NCBI RefSeq assembly: GCF_026914185.1
Contig: NC_070571.1
Location: forward strand, 4,588,001 to 4,652,000
DNA: 64,000 nt
Source of the DNA: Puccinia triticina
Taxonomy: Eukaryota; Basidiomycota; Pucciniomycetes; Pucciniales; Pucciniaceae
Reading direction: 5' to 3'
Position numbers and translations under genes: made by a program. The notes beneath the pieces were generated by a model. It did no database searches, was not told the DNA's origin, and saw nothing but the letters and a program-made list of their open reading frames with translations. Of the stretch, positions 23,080 through 33,735 are shown piece after piece; the stretch's first letter is position 1; each line of letters begins with the position of its first letter.

Positions 23080-23370
23080 CGACTGGGAGGGAGTCCTCCC
23101 AGTCGAGACAGTGTATATAACTGTTGACCGGGAGGGATTACACCCGGTCAACAGTTGTGTGATGTTGTCAACCGGGAGGGAGTCCTCCCAGTCCAGACAG
23201 TTGTACATAACTGTTGACCGGGGGGGATTCGGCCCGTTCGCCTGTTGTGTTGCGTTGTTGACCAGGGGCAGGAGGGATTCCTCCGGGTTGTGTTATGTTG
23301 TTGACCGGGAGGGATTCCTCCTGGTCCACGCGGGTTGGTGTATGTGGCAGGGAGGGATGCCTCCCGCTTG
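23080..23370. repeat. Palindromic subterminal array, right arm
   Basis: The inverted counterpart of 21000-21292. The match extends through the arm end, including TTAGTGTGGAGCTGCTCAGC on the left and its complement on the right. Confidence 0.8.
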
Positions 23371-23981
23371 AAAGGGTGCCTGTATGTATTTAGGTGCTAC
23401 TGCTGTGCCAGCTGAGCAGCTCCACACTAACTGTGCACAAAGTTAGTGTGGTGGCTGGTGTGGCTAAGCAGAGTCTGAACATACTGCTTAGCTCAAACTG
23501 CCAAGCAACTTCCAAAAAATTCCAGGAGGGATTCATTTTTCATGAGGCTTGTTTAAATGGAGACTGAACTCAAGTATGCCGCATGTCAACTGACAGGGGT
23601 TTCTCAAGTTTTTTTCATCGTGAATGGCAAGGACAACCAAAGGCAAAGTCAGAGGATTGCAAAGAAGTGATGCCTTTCTTCTTTTTTTTCCTTGTTTAGT
23701 AGTGTTTTCAGTGAGGTTGTATTTACCATTCAACCAGGCTTGAGATAACTTGCCACACTGGAGCTATTTTTCTGCATACCCGCTTTGCTGCCTAGTTACT
23801 GTCTCATTGTAAAAATAATTGGCACTTTGTAAATTTGTGTTTCTGGTGCCCAATTGATTAATTTTGCAAATCATTTTTTACAAGTGCTTGTCAATTTCAA
23901 GCTGGTAAGCTCCAATTTGAAATTTACAAGCCTTCTGGACTTACAAGTTGCCAGCATGTAAATGGATGCTCCGTGAATTTA

Positions 23982-24131
23982 GGCCCCGTTTGGAGCCAAT
24001 ATAATTGCGCAATATAATCTGGAAACTTGTGACATCTGATCAAGCTTTGGTGGACCTGATCAGATGTCACATAGGATGTCATGCAAAAAAAATCATATAT
24101 TGCCTGGATTATATTGGCTCCAAACGGGGCC
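23982..24131. mobile_element. 150-bp Tourist-like MITE (PIF/Harbinger type)
   Basis: Terminal inverted repeats GGCCCCGTTTGGAGCCAATA at both ends, flanked by TTA at 23979-23981 and 24132-24134. A TWA target duplication with GGCC...GTTTGG ends is characteristic of Harbinger-type MITEs. Confidence 0.8.
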
Positions 24132-24429
24132 TTACACATGTAGACTTTGAGGTTTAATTTTGCATGGGCCTTTTTCCGAGGCTGCCCTTTGCAGGGAGGT
24201 TATTTGGGGCATGAATTTGTAAATCCAAGTTTATTAAAGACAGAGAAACACAGAAAGAAAGATCAAGGGTTCCCCCTACAAATCAACAAAATTACAAAAA
24301 AAAATGCCAGGGTTCCCCCTTCCAAAAAAAAGCAAATCACAAAAAAAGTGTTCTTAACAAAAAATCTAAACACCACAAACTAGACCCACTATCCATCCCT
24401 GTCTAGCAGGGTTTAAAATAGTGGGTGGA

Positions 24430-24535
24430 TGGCCCCCAGCGCGCCGCATTGAAGGCATTATGCAAAGGGGGGCCAATGAGTTTAGCCCCTCAAACAGCGC
24501 AAGTGCAACAGCGGAGGGGTGAGGGCAAACCGCAC
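24430..24535. repeat. Dispersed repeat, inverted copy at 59.2 kb
   Basis: The stretch from CCCCCAGCGCGCCGCATT through CAACAGCGGAGGGG is repeated in inverse orientation at about 59205-59320. The class is unknown. The surrounding 24135-24690 shows no gene. Confidence 0.6.
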
Positions 24536-24693
24536 GCTGGAATTACAGCGGCAGAGGACGCCCTGGGGGACACAAAGACACAACCCGGAGTCCTCTTTTA
24601 TAGACAATCGGGAATTGCCCTCAGCAAAATCGACGCCACATTCATCAAGCCATGACTACCACGCCACCGCCACGCCCCTGCATGTAACGCTGA

Positions 24694-26988
24694 CCTCCGC
24701 GGCGGTGCCTGGACCGGCGAGGCGTTGTCAACAAGAACAGTATACACTCCGACTCGGACAATCTGCTTGTCCAGGAGGGCGACATCCAGGTCGAGATGAG
24801 CGGCAATTGGTCCGTCTCCCGTTCTCCCTGCCCCCCGCGCATGACTGATTGAGTGTTTTGGGATAGGTTGATTTGAGGCGTCGCCGTTCGCGTTCTACCG
24901 GGCCTACCATCGCCAGCTGGCGACCTACCTGCGTCCGCAGGCGCGGCCGGTGGTGCACCCGTCGACGCTGATCTCAATGCCGGGCTTCCTGCTGGTCTCG
25001 GCGTCCTTCCTGGACAAGTGCGACTCGCTGGTGCACCGCAGCCTGCGCTCGGTCACCACGCTGGGCCCGACGACGAGCAGCTTCAATGCGGGCGAGTCGG
25101 CCAACCTGGCGATGGGCGCCAAGCCCAAGGTGCTCGAGCTCGCCCACCGTCGGCTGGTCTCCACCGCCCTCGACATCGTCGGCGGCTCGCTCAGGCCTCC
25201 CTCCTCCCCCCAGGAGCAGCAGGAGGAGGAGGAGGGAGAACTGGACGACAGCGCGCGCCGGCGCCAGTTCTTCGGCGGCCTGCTCAGCCTCTGGATCCGC
25301 GCCATCACCAAACGCACCTCCATGTGGAACACCCGCTCCGTCTTCCTCCTCCCCGACTTCCTCGACGGCCTCTTCTACACCGTCCTCTACACCGCCCCCG
25401 CCCCCCCGCTCCTCCTCAACGACCTCCCCAGCCCCCCCGTCCTCGTCCGACCCTCCCTCGCCCTCTTCAACCTCCCCTTCATCCTTGACGTCCTCACAGG
25501 ATCCTCCTCACCGCCGACAACACCGTCTGCGTCATGCGCACCATCGCCTTCATTTACTCCCAGTTCGAGGCGTGCGTCTCCCCCTTCTCTCTCTCTTTCT
25601 TGTAACTGACGAGGGGGTTTCTTGGGATAGGTTGACGACGCAGCCAGAGACGCTGAAAGCGCTATGTCTCGACCTGCTGCTCGACCCGCTCGTCTTCCAG
25701 CACCTCTTCCTGCACTGGAACTCGGGCGTCCGCGGCTACTACATGCGGCTGCTCGTCTGGCGCCTCAGCCGGCTCAACGCCGCCGCCGCCGGGCCCAGGA
25801 CCCCCAAGGCTAGGGACGTTGTCAGCTATGTTTATGAAACTTAGGGAAAAAACCCGTCAGAAATAAGGGTTTTTGCCCTAGTACTATAACTGTACAGAAA
25901 TAAAAACACAGGCAATAATGTGCCAAACTTGTTACGTGGTATTTAGCCACTACAAGGGTTTAAACACTCTTATTTAAGAGGAGGATATTTGTAATTAATA
26001 AGGTTTACTTATTAAGAACAGGGATATATAAGGTTTTGACGTAGAAATAGCTGGTAAGCGCTTAAACTGATTGGCTGCGCGTCAGAGGCGGGAGTCTTAC
26101 AGCAACTATTTATAAAGATGTAACTGTAATAAATGCTTATAAGGGATGTTGGCAATTTTAGAGTTAAGATCTAGTAGGTTTTGTGCCAAAAGGGCAGAAA
26201 TAAGGGAAGTGGTGGCTTTAATAAGCCAGAGGAGAATTTTCACAAGTTAACTTACAGGTTACTGAGTGGTGAAATGTCTGAGGGGAAAATTCCAGTGGAT
26301 CAATTACCTCCTTAAATACTGGAGAGGTCTTTGAGGGCGCTGAAATATTCCCATTGATTTTGGCTATGGGTAAATGCCAAGAGTAGATGTGAAATCTGCC
26401 TTGGTTATGGGTATTTTATTTGTACAATATTACACAACTTCCCTTACTCCCACACGTGACATTTGTATAACCAATTGTCATGTGAAATAGCTTAATATGA
26501 AGTGTAATATCAATTTGTACTGAGTGTTACTCTCACCCGTGGTTCCTGTTTCACGGGGGAAAGGTATTTTACTAATTAATATAATTTTATGTATTTTAAT
26601 TTATGTAAAGATTTTTTATGTAGTTTTCCTGCTCTTTGGAGCGCTTTATGGCTATATGTACATGTATGAGAAAATGTATGAAGGAGTAGGAATGAGGGGT
26701 TACTTTGAGTGGGTGACCCCCCTTAATTTATCACGAGGATTCTGAATATTCAATAATATTTCAGGATTTGTAAATGGTTTACCAGTTTTTGCAGACTTTA
26801 GGATACTTGTTGTATCTCTAAGGCTGACAGACGTCGTCAAGATCATTCTTGCCTTCAATGCCCGTCTTGACGCTATCCGCAAACACCACGATCAGCTCTC
26901 GCCCGTCTCCGAGTTCTTGGGCTCTCAGGAAGAAGAAGACCGGCGTCGTCGGCGTGCATCTTTCCCCCATATTGTTCTTTCCATCAAA
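24694..26988 (+). pseudogene. DUF1765-like conserved fungal protein, truncated, frameshifted and split by a solo LTR
   Basis: Similarity to the DUF1765/UPF0592 family of large fungal proteins of unknown role is recalled, not searched. Visible exons: about 24694-24789 (DRRGVVNKNSIHSDSDNLL); 24878-25571 (SPFAFYRAYHRQLATYL, then TKRTSMWNTRSVFLLPDFLDG); 25631-25819 (QPETLKALCLDLLLDPLVF, then FLHWNSGVRGYYMRLLVWRL); continuing at 26835-26988 (KIILAFNARLDAIRKHHDQLS). The intron 25572-25630 is clean GT-AG; the first intron boundary (24790-24877) is a best guess. One base appears missing near 25498-25500, where the frame must change to read ILLTADNTVCVMRTIAFIYS. The 1,010-bp solo LTR at 25820 splits the codons for ARD-VVKI. 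The 5' end is missing before 24694. The GC content of the exons is far higher than the surroundings, consistent with an old genic remnant. Confidence 0.65.
25820..26829. mobile_element. Solo LTR, 1,010 bp, TGTCAG...CTGACA family
   Basis: It starts TGTCAGCTATG and ends AAGGCTGACA, with the 5-bp duplication GACGT at 25815-25819 and 26830-26834. Leaving it out rejoins the DUF1765-like frame exactly. The same terminal hexamers occur in the solo LTRs at 35052 and 41192. Confidence 0.8.
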
Positions 26989-27560
26989 GTGAGGGAATGT
27001 TATAGATGTAACTAGAAATATCTTCTTAGTTTCTTGAAATATTTCAGTATCTTGATAGCCAAATTTCCTCAACCTGAACCTTTCAAGTTGAGCGTGATTT
27101 CTTGGATCACAAACCTGCACCAAAATGTCAGTAAGTCGTACTAACACCGCGACTGGTATAACAACATCAATGCTTGTGTAGGCTAGCCCCAAATGTAGCT
27201 CTTATAGTCAGACTCAAAGCATGCCTTGTCCCAACACTTCCATTGGCAAATGGTCCGTTATACTCTCACTGATACTACTGATAACCAGGACAAGATCTAG
27301 CTTCTGCCAAACCCCAAGTATCCAACCTGAACACATACAGGAGACCTGCAATTGCAAATTTCCCCAGCTCAATCAAGGTATCTGCTTGTCCTCAAGGCGG
27401 GGGTTTTACGACTGGGTGTCAGTTCCCTGTTTCAAAGCCCCCACAAGTAAAAATATCATAACCTACCACAGAGACCCTGATACTGGCTTTCATGGGCTTC
27501 CTTCTCCCCTCCCTGGCACCTCCAAACATCAACCAAGGGGGGGGGGGGACTCAACAGATA

Positions 27561-27745
27561 CAACACATGGAGAGGACACATGTAGTGTATTTGGTAAACG
27601 TTTTTCATTGAAGATGCAGACCTACAAGTCCCATTTTTTTTTGTTTTTAGCTATTATTGTGTATATGATGGCTGAAAACAAAAAATAGGACATGTAGGTC
27701 TCCATCTTCAAGAATAAACATTTACCAGAGACACTCCATGTCTTG
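27561..27745. mobile_element. 185-bp MITE-like inverted repeat
   Basis: The arms 27561-27632 and 27687-27745 are inverted copies (shared words ACATGGAG, TTTGGTAAA or TCTGGTAAA, TTGAAGATG, AGACCTACA) around a short AT-rich loop. Target duplication is unclear. Confidence 0.55.
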
Positions 27746-28218
27746 TATTTGTTTCAGCATTGGGAGGAGGAAGGGTACTCATTGTTGGGGCCGCTGCATA
27801 GGTTCCTGGCCGCCACACCAAACTTACTAAGCATCCCTGTGCCCTGCCCAGCATTTTCCCAACCTGCCCAAGTACCCATTGATTCTATTTGCCTATGCTG
27901 TTGTTGGAAACAAATTCCCAATGCTGATCAGTGCTGTCCCGTCTATGGTGAACCTTGTGTATTGATCTAAATAACAATTAAAGAAATATACATTTTAGCC
28001 AATGTTTCCCCCCCCCCCCCCCCCTTAAATGGATGCAGTATCATTCAGATGGGTCTGCTTAATGTAATCTGCAAAATCAGAATATCATATCATCCTTGGT
28101 GGGTCACACAATCTATGTAGGCTCAAGCTGATTCAATTATGAGATCTGTGGGGTTCTTGGTCTTGTTTTATACATAAACTTATTCAAGTGGTTGAGTGTG
28201 TTGTACAATTTACCACTA

Positions 28219-28415
28219 GGGGTGTTCAAAGTTGACTGCATAAAATTATAACACCATAAATTCATAAAATTTTAATCTGAAAAAAATGTGTAACACCCAA
28301 TTGCTCAAAAAAGAGCAATAATTCTAAAATGGTACATAAAAAATGATCACTCAAAAGTGTTATGATTTTATGATTTTATGATTTGAAAAAAATATGATTT
28401 CAACTTTGAACACCC
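28219..28415. mobile_element. 197-bp MITE-like element
   Basis: It begins GGGGTGTTCAAAGTTGA and ends TCAACTTTGAACACCC, with TTATGATTTTATGA-like internal repeats. The superfamily is not assigned. Confidence 0.6.
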
Positions 28416-28805
28416 TTACTGTAAATATTTTCAAAGCCAGTCTTTTTTGCCCAACAGAAACATTAACCTGGGTGATTACATATGTATCACCTCAAGAAAT
28501 GTGTACATTCAGCATTCAAAAACAGGGTTGCATAAAATACCACCGTTGAGTAAAAAAAACATTGCTGCTGAGTGAAAAAGCTACTGTTGCTGACTAAACA
28601 AAGTGGGGCTGGGCATGTGGGCTCTGCAGCGGCGCAGCCGCCTTGGCCTCTAGTTTTATCATTAAAATTCATCATTTTTTTCAAGTTGGTCAGATTCTTC
28701 TGAAACCACTTCTTCTGATGATTGGAAAATTTGTCAAAATTTTATGATAAAACCAGATAAAAATAGGTTCAAAGTCACCAACGTGAACCGGGCTAATTTG
28801 TAATT

Positions 28806-29748
28806 ATCTTGCAAGCTCTGGAAAACCTGGTTGACTTGTGGAGAGAACCACACTCAAAACTCCAACTCATTCTACAGATCCAGCCAAATGTTCATCGGAC
28901 TTTGGACAAAATCATTTGTGCCGTCAATGACATCATTCCCGGAAACGTGCCTGAACCAACCCAGACTAACGATCAGTACTTCCAAGAGTTCAAATGTTAC
29001 AGGCTGCATGGCCTGGGTTTGATTATCAGACAAAAATTGAGGCGCAACATGATTGGTTATTTCTCTTACTGCCATACTACCATTGAGGAGCTGAAATTTC
29101 GAAAAAAGAAAAGACCACCCTGGGCTTTCTTACTCAGATAGCTTTCTCAACCACTCGATCGAATTTGCTCTCTTATGGTTAGAAGGATCAGAATTCCATA
29201 TCATCACAGCAGCTTGGGACGAAGCACCAGACGGCATTTGCGAATCATTCAATGAATATCTCTACCTGACTAGTCCAAAACACAACCCACCCTTGAGTCA
29301 GCCAGTCCTACAACTTGCTAAATCCATCTTACCAATCATCAAGCTATTGAAGCTGTTTTTTAGCAAATTATCAAAAGAGGGAATGACCCAAGAACAGGCA
29401 CCATTGTTTACAGATATGTCTTCTTGTCAGCTTGATTCTTTATATAACCACGGTGCAGAACTCGGAGAATTGGTTTGCAGTTTGGTATATCAATTAGAAG
29501 AAGCTGATGAAAGTCAGCCAGCCAATACTAGTTCCAGTCTCATTGGTGAGATCGAATCCAGCTCAACTTGTTTTCAATCTTATTTACTTCTTGCTCAGCT
29601 TTACATAGTTCCTTTATTCCCAGTCATGGACGGTATATCTTCACAAATTCCTTTGAAAACTGGCCTTGTGACTTGGAATACCATGTTCTTGACAGCTACT
29701 CATAATGCTATCCAAGCTTTTGAGTTGTCTGTTAGTCTGCTACCATGA
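28806..29748 (+). pseudogene. Tandem family copy 5, 5'-truncated and frameshifted relic
   Basis: A relic of the ~400-aa family seen at 2-15 kb. Exon 1, the intron and about the first 70 residues are missing; the match begins with a block equivalent to the NLVDLWREPHSKLQLIL region. TNDQYFQEFKCYRLHGL is intact. The frame shifts by one base near 29125, after a run of KK/R codons, resumes as FALLWLEGSEFHIITAAWDE, and ends at 29748. The C-terminal SSQIPLKTGL...HNAIQAF places it with copy 3. The C-terminal tail differs (ELSVSLLP). It sits ~14 kb from the main cluster, amid repeats. Confidence 0.8.
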
Positions 29749-29824
29749 TGTATCACCACAGTATGGAGGGCTGTTGGATTGACCCATGAGCACTACCAAC
29801 CAACCACCCAGCTGGCAGCCACAA

Positions 29825-29910
29825 GCGTCTGTAGCCTAGTTGGTAAAGGCAGCACTCTAGTATGTTTCTCAGCATAGCTGTAGTCGTGAGTTTGACTCTC
29901 ACCAGACACA
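29825..29910 (+). tRNA. tRNA-like sequence (possible Thr-AGT with intron, or tRNA-derived repeat)
   Basis: The acceptor arms GCGTCTG and CAGACAC pair at 6 of 7 positions. U8-A9 is followed by a D-arm GCC...GGC that contains a good A box (TAGCCTAGTTGG). A perfect T-arm, GTGAG-TTTGACT-CTCAC, carries a B-box-like core, and TTTT follows at 29917. The anticodon loop could be CTAGTAT (anticodon AGT), but the 3' side of that stem is not found without assuming an intron. A tRNA pseudogene or SINE head is equally possible. Confidence 0.4.
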
Positions 29911-30862
29911 TCTTCATTTTACAGTCTCTACACAAGCTGTCCACACTTTTGATCAAAATCTATTTTTGTAGTCTCAGTCCTCGCACTTCTGTAGGTTAGA
30001 TTACTAGGTTTCACATTTACCCAAATTTGAAGTTGTCAGATCTCATGCATCGAAAGAAGGTGAACTACAAATTGAGCTTTTCCTGTGGAATGAGTGACAG
30101 CTTCACTCTTCGCCTCAGGCCATGTGGCTCTAACGTACCGAGAAAGGTGCGGAGGGGAACTCAGATTATGTAGCAGGGCAGTGGATAGACATATTCAGCT
30201 CACCAGGGCCCACAGTTCACTATCATTGATCAATACCACATCTATTTGAGTCTTCAGCTCTTCAAAACGATTCAAATCTCGTGGTCGGTACCCTCTGTCG
30301 GCATGCAACATCCTCAATGATGGTGGTTGGACCCACCGCAGTTTTACTCTCATCCTCTATGCTCTCAGAGTCGAGACTGGATGTTGTAACCCAACTTTTT
30401 GGTCAAGCATCAATGAGTGTTAGCACAGCCTATGATTTCATACCCCAATCATGATGGCCGGAGAGTTAAGAACTATCAGCGGCATGCAGACGCGTCTCGC
30501 CATTTAGAGAGTATATCTAGAGCAAAATCTGCGGGCTTGTCTTGGAGAAACATACTCCTCTGGAGAAACGGGACCTTCCGACTTCTCCACTTGTTTCAAT
30601 GAAGCCGTTGCCACAAAATCGCGCCGAAAATATGATGGGCTTCCCTATAGGATGTTGCTAACTGAATATCTGCCTCTGAATTCTGATAAAAAAAATACCA
30701 ACAGGCAGGTACTACTAATATCCACCTTGACATCTCATTCTGGAGTTGCTGCTTCATCACTTGCAATAAGAGGCAATAGAAATTTATGGTGTTCACACTT
30801 TGAAGCATCATTTTTTACATAAAATCATAAACTGCAATTTTGGCTAAGAGATGTCACTTTAA

Positions 30863-31084
30863 GGCCGTGTTTGTCAGCATCAAATTAAGCAGTGTAATCT
30901 TTAAAATATGCTACCCTTACATATTGTAAAACACAACTTTTTAGGATAATCTTTTTTAAGTAAGCTATCATAAAGCTTGACAGTTTACTTCCAAATGATC
31001 AGGCCAAAAATTGATGTTTTAGATAATGTAAAGGGACATGTGGGCATTATTTATTGCGTAATAATCACACTGCCAAACATGGCC
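30863..31084. mobile_element. Harbinger-like MITE copy 1
   Basis: 222 bp, starting GGCCGTGTTTGTCAG and ending CTGCCAAACATGGCC, with TAA at 30860-30862 and 31085-31087. Copies 2 and 3 follow at 31354 and 31661. Confidence 0.75.
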
Positions 31085-31353
31085 TAAGTTTTATGCTAGC
31101 TTAACACAAGTCCCCCCTGGTGGGCGCTGTGGCTGGCAGCAAAGCCACACCTCCCACAGGGAGGGACTTGTGTATTATCACAAATGTTACGCAGGAGCAG
31201 AAAGTCCATTTGACTGGGAGGTTTTAAATTTTTTTATAGCTCCTCCCCCAGCATCTCCATACGTCTGCCCCGCACACTGAAATCTTGCAGCCAAAATTGG
31301 CTATGTAAACAGTGACATATATATATGCAGTTTTGAACACCATAACTATGTAA

Positions 31354-31554
31354 GGCCATGTGTGGCAGTGTAATGTTTAAAACATGCTACCCTTGCATTA
31401 ATTTTAAAACACTTCGGATAATCTTTTTCAAGCAAGCTGTCATAAAGCTTGACATTTTACTTCCAAATGATCACACCAAAAAAAAAATGTTTTATATAAT
31501 GCAAAGTGACATGCAGGGATTATATACAGAAGAATCACACTGCCAAACACGGCC
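31354..31554. mobile_element. Harbinger-like MITE copy 2
   Basis: 201 bp, GGCCATGTGTGGCAGTG to CACTGCCAAACACGGCC, with TAA on both sides (31351-31353 and 31555-31557). Confidence 0.75.
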
Positions 31555-31660
31555 TAAGTTTTATGCACACTGACATCTCCCAGCCAAAATTGGCTTTATG
31601 ATTCTATGTAAACAGTGACATATACATATATATGCAATTTTGAACACCATAATTATGTAA

Positions 31661-31866
31661 GGCCATGTTTGGCAGCGTAATGTTTAAAACGTGCTATCCT
31701 TACATATTGTAAAACACAATTTTTTAGGATGAACTTTTTTAAGTAAGCTGTTATTTATATAGCTTGACAGTTTACGTCCAAATAATCAGGCCAAAAAATA
31801 ATGTTTCAATAATGTAAAGGGGCATGCCGTGAATATTTATTGCATAAGAATCACACTGCCAAACAC
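31661..31866. mobile_element. Harbinger-like MITE copy 3, 3' end lacking GGCC
   Basis: It starts GGCCATGTTTGGCAGCG after TAA (31658-31660) and ends CACTGCCAAACAC followed directly by TAA (31867-31869), so the terminal GGCC is missing. Copies 2 and 3 share ~65 bp of preceding flank (GCCAAAATTGGCT ... GAACACCATAA), so this part arose by a tandem segmental duplication of ~300 bp rather than by independent insertions. Confidence 0.7.
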
Positions 31867-32074
31867 TAAAGGTTTGTATGATCCTTTTCATCAAAACGCC
31901 GCAGCGGTAGAGGTGTATCTTGAATCTCACTCGAATGCTCTCGATGTGCCAAAAGATACACAATAATTTGATATATTTAGAGTTCTTTCTTGCTCAAGTC
32001 GCCGAGATTCCATCGTCCATTTTTCAACAACGCATGCGGAAAGCCAGCCGTATTATTACTTCTTGATTCTCGCT

Positions 32075-32205
32075 ATCTTTTGGCTTAAAAATATGCGCGC
32101 TGATTGGATGCTGCAGATCTGCACCTTGGTCCTGTCAATGATGGTTCAAAACCTCCTAGGTTTCAATAAGGATACTTATCCTCTAAGCCCGAACTTGAGG
32201 TCGAT
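32075..32205. repeat. Copy of the downstream flank of paralogue 3
   Basis: Matches about 12670-12800 (shared ATATGCGCGCTGATTGGATG and a run of near-identical bases after it). It marks the far edge of the duplicated block that contains relic copy 5. The following 32206-33200 shows no gene. Confidence 0.6.
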
Positions 32206-33204
32206 TTTCATGGGGACCGATCGAGCATTTATCGGGCCAAGGAAAGGTAGGCTGGACAGGATTTGGATGGCCCAATAGCTTGAAAACACGACTGATCTCT
32301 CTGATACTGCTCGACGTATCTAGGTAGCACTAGCCATACGGATGCGGGTATTGATCACTTAAGAAAGATTGATTCGAGCAGAATCAACCCTACTGGTCAA
32401 CTGAAACAGTTGGGACAAGGGGGTAAAACTCACGAACTCGAAGATGCAGGGCTTGACCTAAGTACGTAGCAATACATCTACCTTTATCAAGCTGTCAATA
32501 GTAAACACAATTTGTGACATGAGCTAATTATTTCTCCTCGACTGCAACGCTTATCTCTTTTGTCCCACGAAGCAAAAAACAAATTATATGGTAAGAGTGT
32601 CAACCTCAAGCAACTTGTGTGGTATATTTCATTCTCTTCAGATCAGAAGACTAATTGAAATTCTCATTCTCTCTCTCAGTTCATCAGAGAAAGAATCCAA
32701 GAATGGACATCAGTGAGTTCAGATTTTCATTTGTGTCATTGGTTACATCTCCCTCAAAAAATTATTTGTCTTAATTTTGGGTGCAGGGGCATCAAGGAGG
32801 ATGATGGCGCGTAGCTTGCAAGCAACAACACAGAATTGCCTAAAACCAAAGTATTGTGGTCATTGTTCCAAATTAATCCAAAATTGTAGATGTAATAAAA
32901 CTTTCTAGTTTGAACACCATCAGCTGCATTTATGCTTGACCAGACTCTGCCAATAGCATGGTAATCTGTAGAACCAATGTGTTATTGTTCAGCCCAATTG
33001 CTGGATGCGCAATAGTGTTGAGCTTTTGGTCTCTGGCCTCTGCTTTTTGCTTCTGCCTCCTGATCCCTTCCTGTTCTCATCTTGATGGAGCCTTTATAGG
33101 ATCTACATAGTCATACACTTATCAGCCCCTCACTGTGTTCCTTCCTTTATTCTTGGTCATGTCCTTTTTTACTAATCTTGTAGACTTCAATCCCTAATTT
33201 CACA

Positions 33205-33735
33205 GACCGCTCATCAAGGGCGCTGCTACCCTTGATGACCGGCATAGATCATTCATTGAGGGGAGTAGCAATTCCTCTCAATGACCAACACAGAACAGTC
33301 ATTGAGGGGGGTGCTACTCTCCTTGATGACTGGCACAGATTGGTCATTAAGAGGAATAGCACCTCCCATCAATGACCAGCACAGATTGGTCATTGAGGGG
33401 AGTAGCATCTCCCCTCAATAGCCGGCACAGATTGGTCATCAAGGGGAGGTGACACTCCCCTCAATGACCGGTCTGTGCCAGTCATCAATGTGAGGTGCTA
33501 TTCCTCTTGATGACCAGCACAATTGGTCATCAAGGGGAGTAGCACCTCCCCTTGATGACCAACACAGACCATTCATCAAGGGGGGTGCTACTCTTCCTCC
33601 CTTTGATGGCTGGCACAGATTGAATATTGATTCCTCCCCTCAATGACCAATCTGTGCCGGCCATTGTGATGACCGGTGTGTGTTGGTCATTGAGGGGTGT
33701 TACTCCCCTTGATTACTGATGTGTTCAGGGCTAAC
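33205..33735. repeat. Hairpin minisatellite, GGTCATTGAGGGG type
   Basis: About a dozen ~46-bp units. Each unit is an inverted repeat of GGTCATTGAGGGG (or CATCAAGGGG) around a short AGTAGCACC-like loop, with a spacer like CAGCACAGATT between units. A single unit of the same type occurs at about 63203-63245. Neighbouring 33740-34010 has a different hairpin word (TTGGGGTGCAC and complements). Not a coding region. Confidence 0.8.

Larger units (their letters stand above)
20742..23622. mobile_element. CACTA-like foldback element, 2,881 bp, with long palindrome-rich inverted arms
   Basis: The left end is CACTATGAAAAAAACTTGAG and the right end, on the opposite strand, is CACGATGAAAAAAACTTGAG. A 3-bp duplication AAT lies at 20739-20741 and 23623-23625. 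CACTA termini with 3-bp duplications are the hallmark of the CACTA/EnSpm superfamily. The inverted arms are 20742-21577 and 22786-23622 (~836 bp each). Each arm has a terminal part, an array of CCCTCCCGGTC/GACCGGGAGGG palindromes and a captured coding segment. The centre holds the rest of that segment and a further palindrome array with an extra truncated copy of the arm end (about 22680-22785). No transposase is seen, so it is non-autonomous. Clusters of short repeats just inside the ends are typical CACTA subterminal transposase-binding regions. Confidence 0.75.
26989..28800. other. Repeat-rich non-coding stretch
   Basis: No convincing gene. It includes an inverted-repeat element at 27561-27745, a C17 tract at 28008-28024 and a small TIR element at 28219-28415. 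A 155-codon frame at 27221 overlaps the first of these and is not credible as a gene. Confidence 0.4.

Noticed and set aside
24519..25844. Several long overlapping frames in the GC-rich block, both strands
   Set aside because: They are shadows of the DUF1765-like exons caused by high GC and few stops (Pro/Ser/Arg-rich translations).
27221..27688. 155-codon frame with a signal-peptide-like start, possible secreted protein
   Set aside because: Its 3' third lies inside the inverted-repeat element 27561-27745 and runs through a G tract, and no conserved domain is visible.
33205..33735. CRISPR array
   Set aside because: Units are hairpin pairs with near-constant spacers, not direct repeats with unique spacers, and the genome is eukaryotic.
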